From positions 8,777 through 15,449 of the forward strand of contig WFMA01000010.1 of the NCBI GenBank assembly GCA_009177195.1: a DNA stretch of 6,673 bases, written 5' to 3'. The notes under the pieces are model-generated. The model was not told the DNA's origin and did not search any database. It worked only from the letters and a program-made list of their open reading frames with translations. The DNA comes from Bacteroidales bacterium (lineage in GTDB: Bacteria > Bacteroidota > Bacteroidia > Bacteroidales > Muribaculaceae). Shown here piece after piece: positions 5,815 through 6,673 of this stretch (positions are counted from its first letter, which is position 1; every line of letters starts with the position of its first letter). The position numbers and the translations under genes were made by a program.

Positions 5815-6673
5815 CTATTGGTTGGTGTTGAGTTGGAGGGTGACAGGTCGATAAGCGGGCGACGATATGCGCAGGGTCACTGCCCCGGGATTGGTTCCCG
5901 AGCGGAGAATGACCATGTTGCTGCCATTGAATAGCCGGCGGTGATTCCGGACGTTCAGCTCCTCGGAAGTCATGTCGCCGTTGGTGACGGCGGCGATCAC
6001 GGCATCGCCTTCAATCTCGAATGTGACATTGTCCTGAGCAAGAGGAACGCGGCGCCCTTTGCTGTCGACGGCGTGTACTCTGACGTGCTGAAGGTCGATG
6101 CCGTCGGCTTTCCAAGAAGGGTTGTCGGGGGTGGCTACGAGCCTCACCGGCTTGCCGGCGGTTTCAAGCTGATGGCGGGCTGCGATTTTGCCGTCTTTGT
6201 AGGCTATCGCCTCGACTTTGCCGGGAGCGTAGGGAATGCTGTCCCAAACGATGCGGTTACGCAGTTTCGGGTCGCTTGAATTGTTTTTGCGTCCTATTTT
6301 CTTGCCGTTGACGCGGAGTTCGACTTCATCGGCATTGGTGTAGGTATATAGCTTAACGGTGTCGCCGCGTTGCAGATTCCAGTTGTCGCTCACCGTCTCT
6401 TCTCCCATCCTTACTCCGTTCCAGTCCACTATCTGGGCGTTGGGGCTCACGACTCCCACATGAACCATCGGTTCGTCGGTGAACATGCTTTTGATGAAAT
6501 AGGCGTCGGATTTCGGTTCAAGCGAAATGTCAAACACTCCGTTGGTCCATCCTTTTGCAGGCCAGCCGAGCGACTCGCCGAGGTAGTCGATCATGCCCCA
6601 ATAGGCGAGTCCGAGCACCTTGTCGTTGTCGGGCTCGAAGAAATTCGGACCCATGTTTGAGAGATTGGCTTCG
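5815..6673 (-). CDS. Glycoside hydrolase family 2 protein, C-terminal part
   Basis: The gene runs off the right edge, so its 5' end is missing. The reading frame stays open through 6672, and the ATG at 6654 is internal, preceded by the codons for EANLSN. The 285 visible residues begin with the last part of the GH2 TIM barrel (LAYWGMIDYLGES, coordinates about 6613-6575; then GVFDISLEPKSDAY). Next comes a DUF4982-type beta-sandwich (GDTVKLYTYTNADEVELRVNG, about 6405-6340), then a Glyco_hydro2_C5-like Ig domain from about 6150 to the stop, containing VRVHAVDSKGRRVPL. This architecture is common in Bacteroidales beta-galactosidase-like GH2 enzymes. The catalytic glutamates lie upstream of the window, so specificity (galactosidase, glucuronidase or other) cannot be assigned. 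It is the first visible gene of the carbohydrate operon. Confidence 0.9.
   Translation of the reverse strand, partial: EANLSNMGPNFFEPDNDKVLGLAYWGMIDYLGESLGWPAKGWTNGVFDISLEPKSDAYFIKSMFTDEPMVHVGVVSPNAQIVDWNGVRMGEETVSDNWNLQRGDTVKLYTYTNADEVELRVNGKKIGRKNNSSDPKLRNRIVWDSIPYAPGKVEAIAYKDGKIAARHQLETAGKPVRLVATPDNPSWKADGIDLQHVRVHAVDSKGRRVPLAQDNVTFEIEGDAVIAAVTNGDMTSEELNVRNHRRLFNGSNMVILRSGTNPGAVTLRISSPAYRPVTLQLNTNQ

Noticed and set aside
5815..6654. Treating the ATG at 6654 as the real start of a stand-alone protein
   Set aside because: The frame stays open upstream to the window edge, and the sequence begins in the middle of a GH2 barrel, so the gene is simply cut by the window.

Overview
The window reads as a chromosomal segment of a gut-type Bacteroidales bacterium. 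The Muribaculaceae are my best guess, from moderately high GC, the protein sequences, a TAnnTTTG promoter and the gene order. Every gene except the truncated one at the left edge is on the minus strand. No ribosomal or transfer RNA, insertion sequence, CRISPR array or phage gene was seen, and no gene-free stretch exceeds about 100 bases.

Left edge (1-267, plus): the C-terminal end of an outer-membrane phospholipase A (PldA-like) barrel. It converges on, and overlaps by 14 bases, the minus-strand operon.

Housekeeping operon (2766 down to 254, minus): dtd (D-aminoacyl-tRNA deacylase), a MazG-type nucleotide pyrophosphohydrolase, deoC (deoxyribose-phosphate aldolase), a GYF_2-CD225/dispanin membrane protein and a DUF2752 membrane protein. 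Two junctions overlap (ATGA, TGATG) and the other two gaps are 17 and 23 bases, so a single transcript is likely. It would start at a Bacteroidetes-type promoter at about 2799-2833. The first three genes share a metabolite and tRNA quality-control or salvage theme. The last two form a small membrane pair of unknown function.

Carbohydrate operon (right edge down to 2860, minus): the C-terminal part of a glycoside hydrolase family 2 enzyme (DUF4982 plus C5 domains), an AXE1/CE7-like secreted esterase, and a secreted esterase with two complete rhamnogalacturonan-acetylesterase-like (CE12, SGNH) domains in tandem. Gaps are 12 and 18 bases. Together they look like the tail of a polysaccharide utilization locus for an acetylated pectin, probably of rhamnogalacturonan I type: two deacetylases expose the polymer and a GH2 exo-enzyme trims it. 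SusC/SusD and regulators are not in view.

The 93-base gap between the two minus-strand operons holds the dtd promoter and an imperfect 28-base dyad that straddles its upstream element. I found no clearly undescribed system. The least understood items are the GYF_2-CD225/DUF2752 membrane pair, the tandem esterase, and the dyad.
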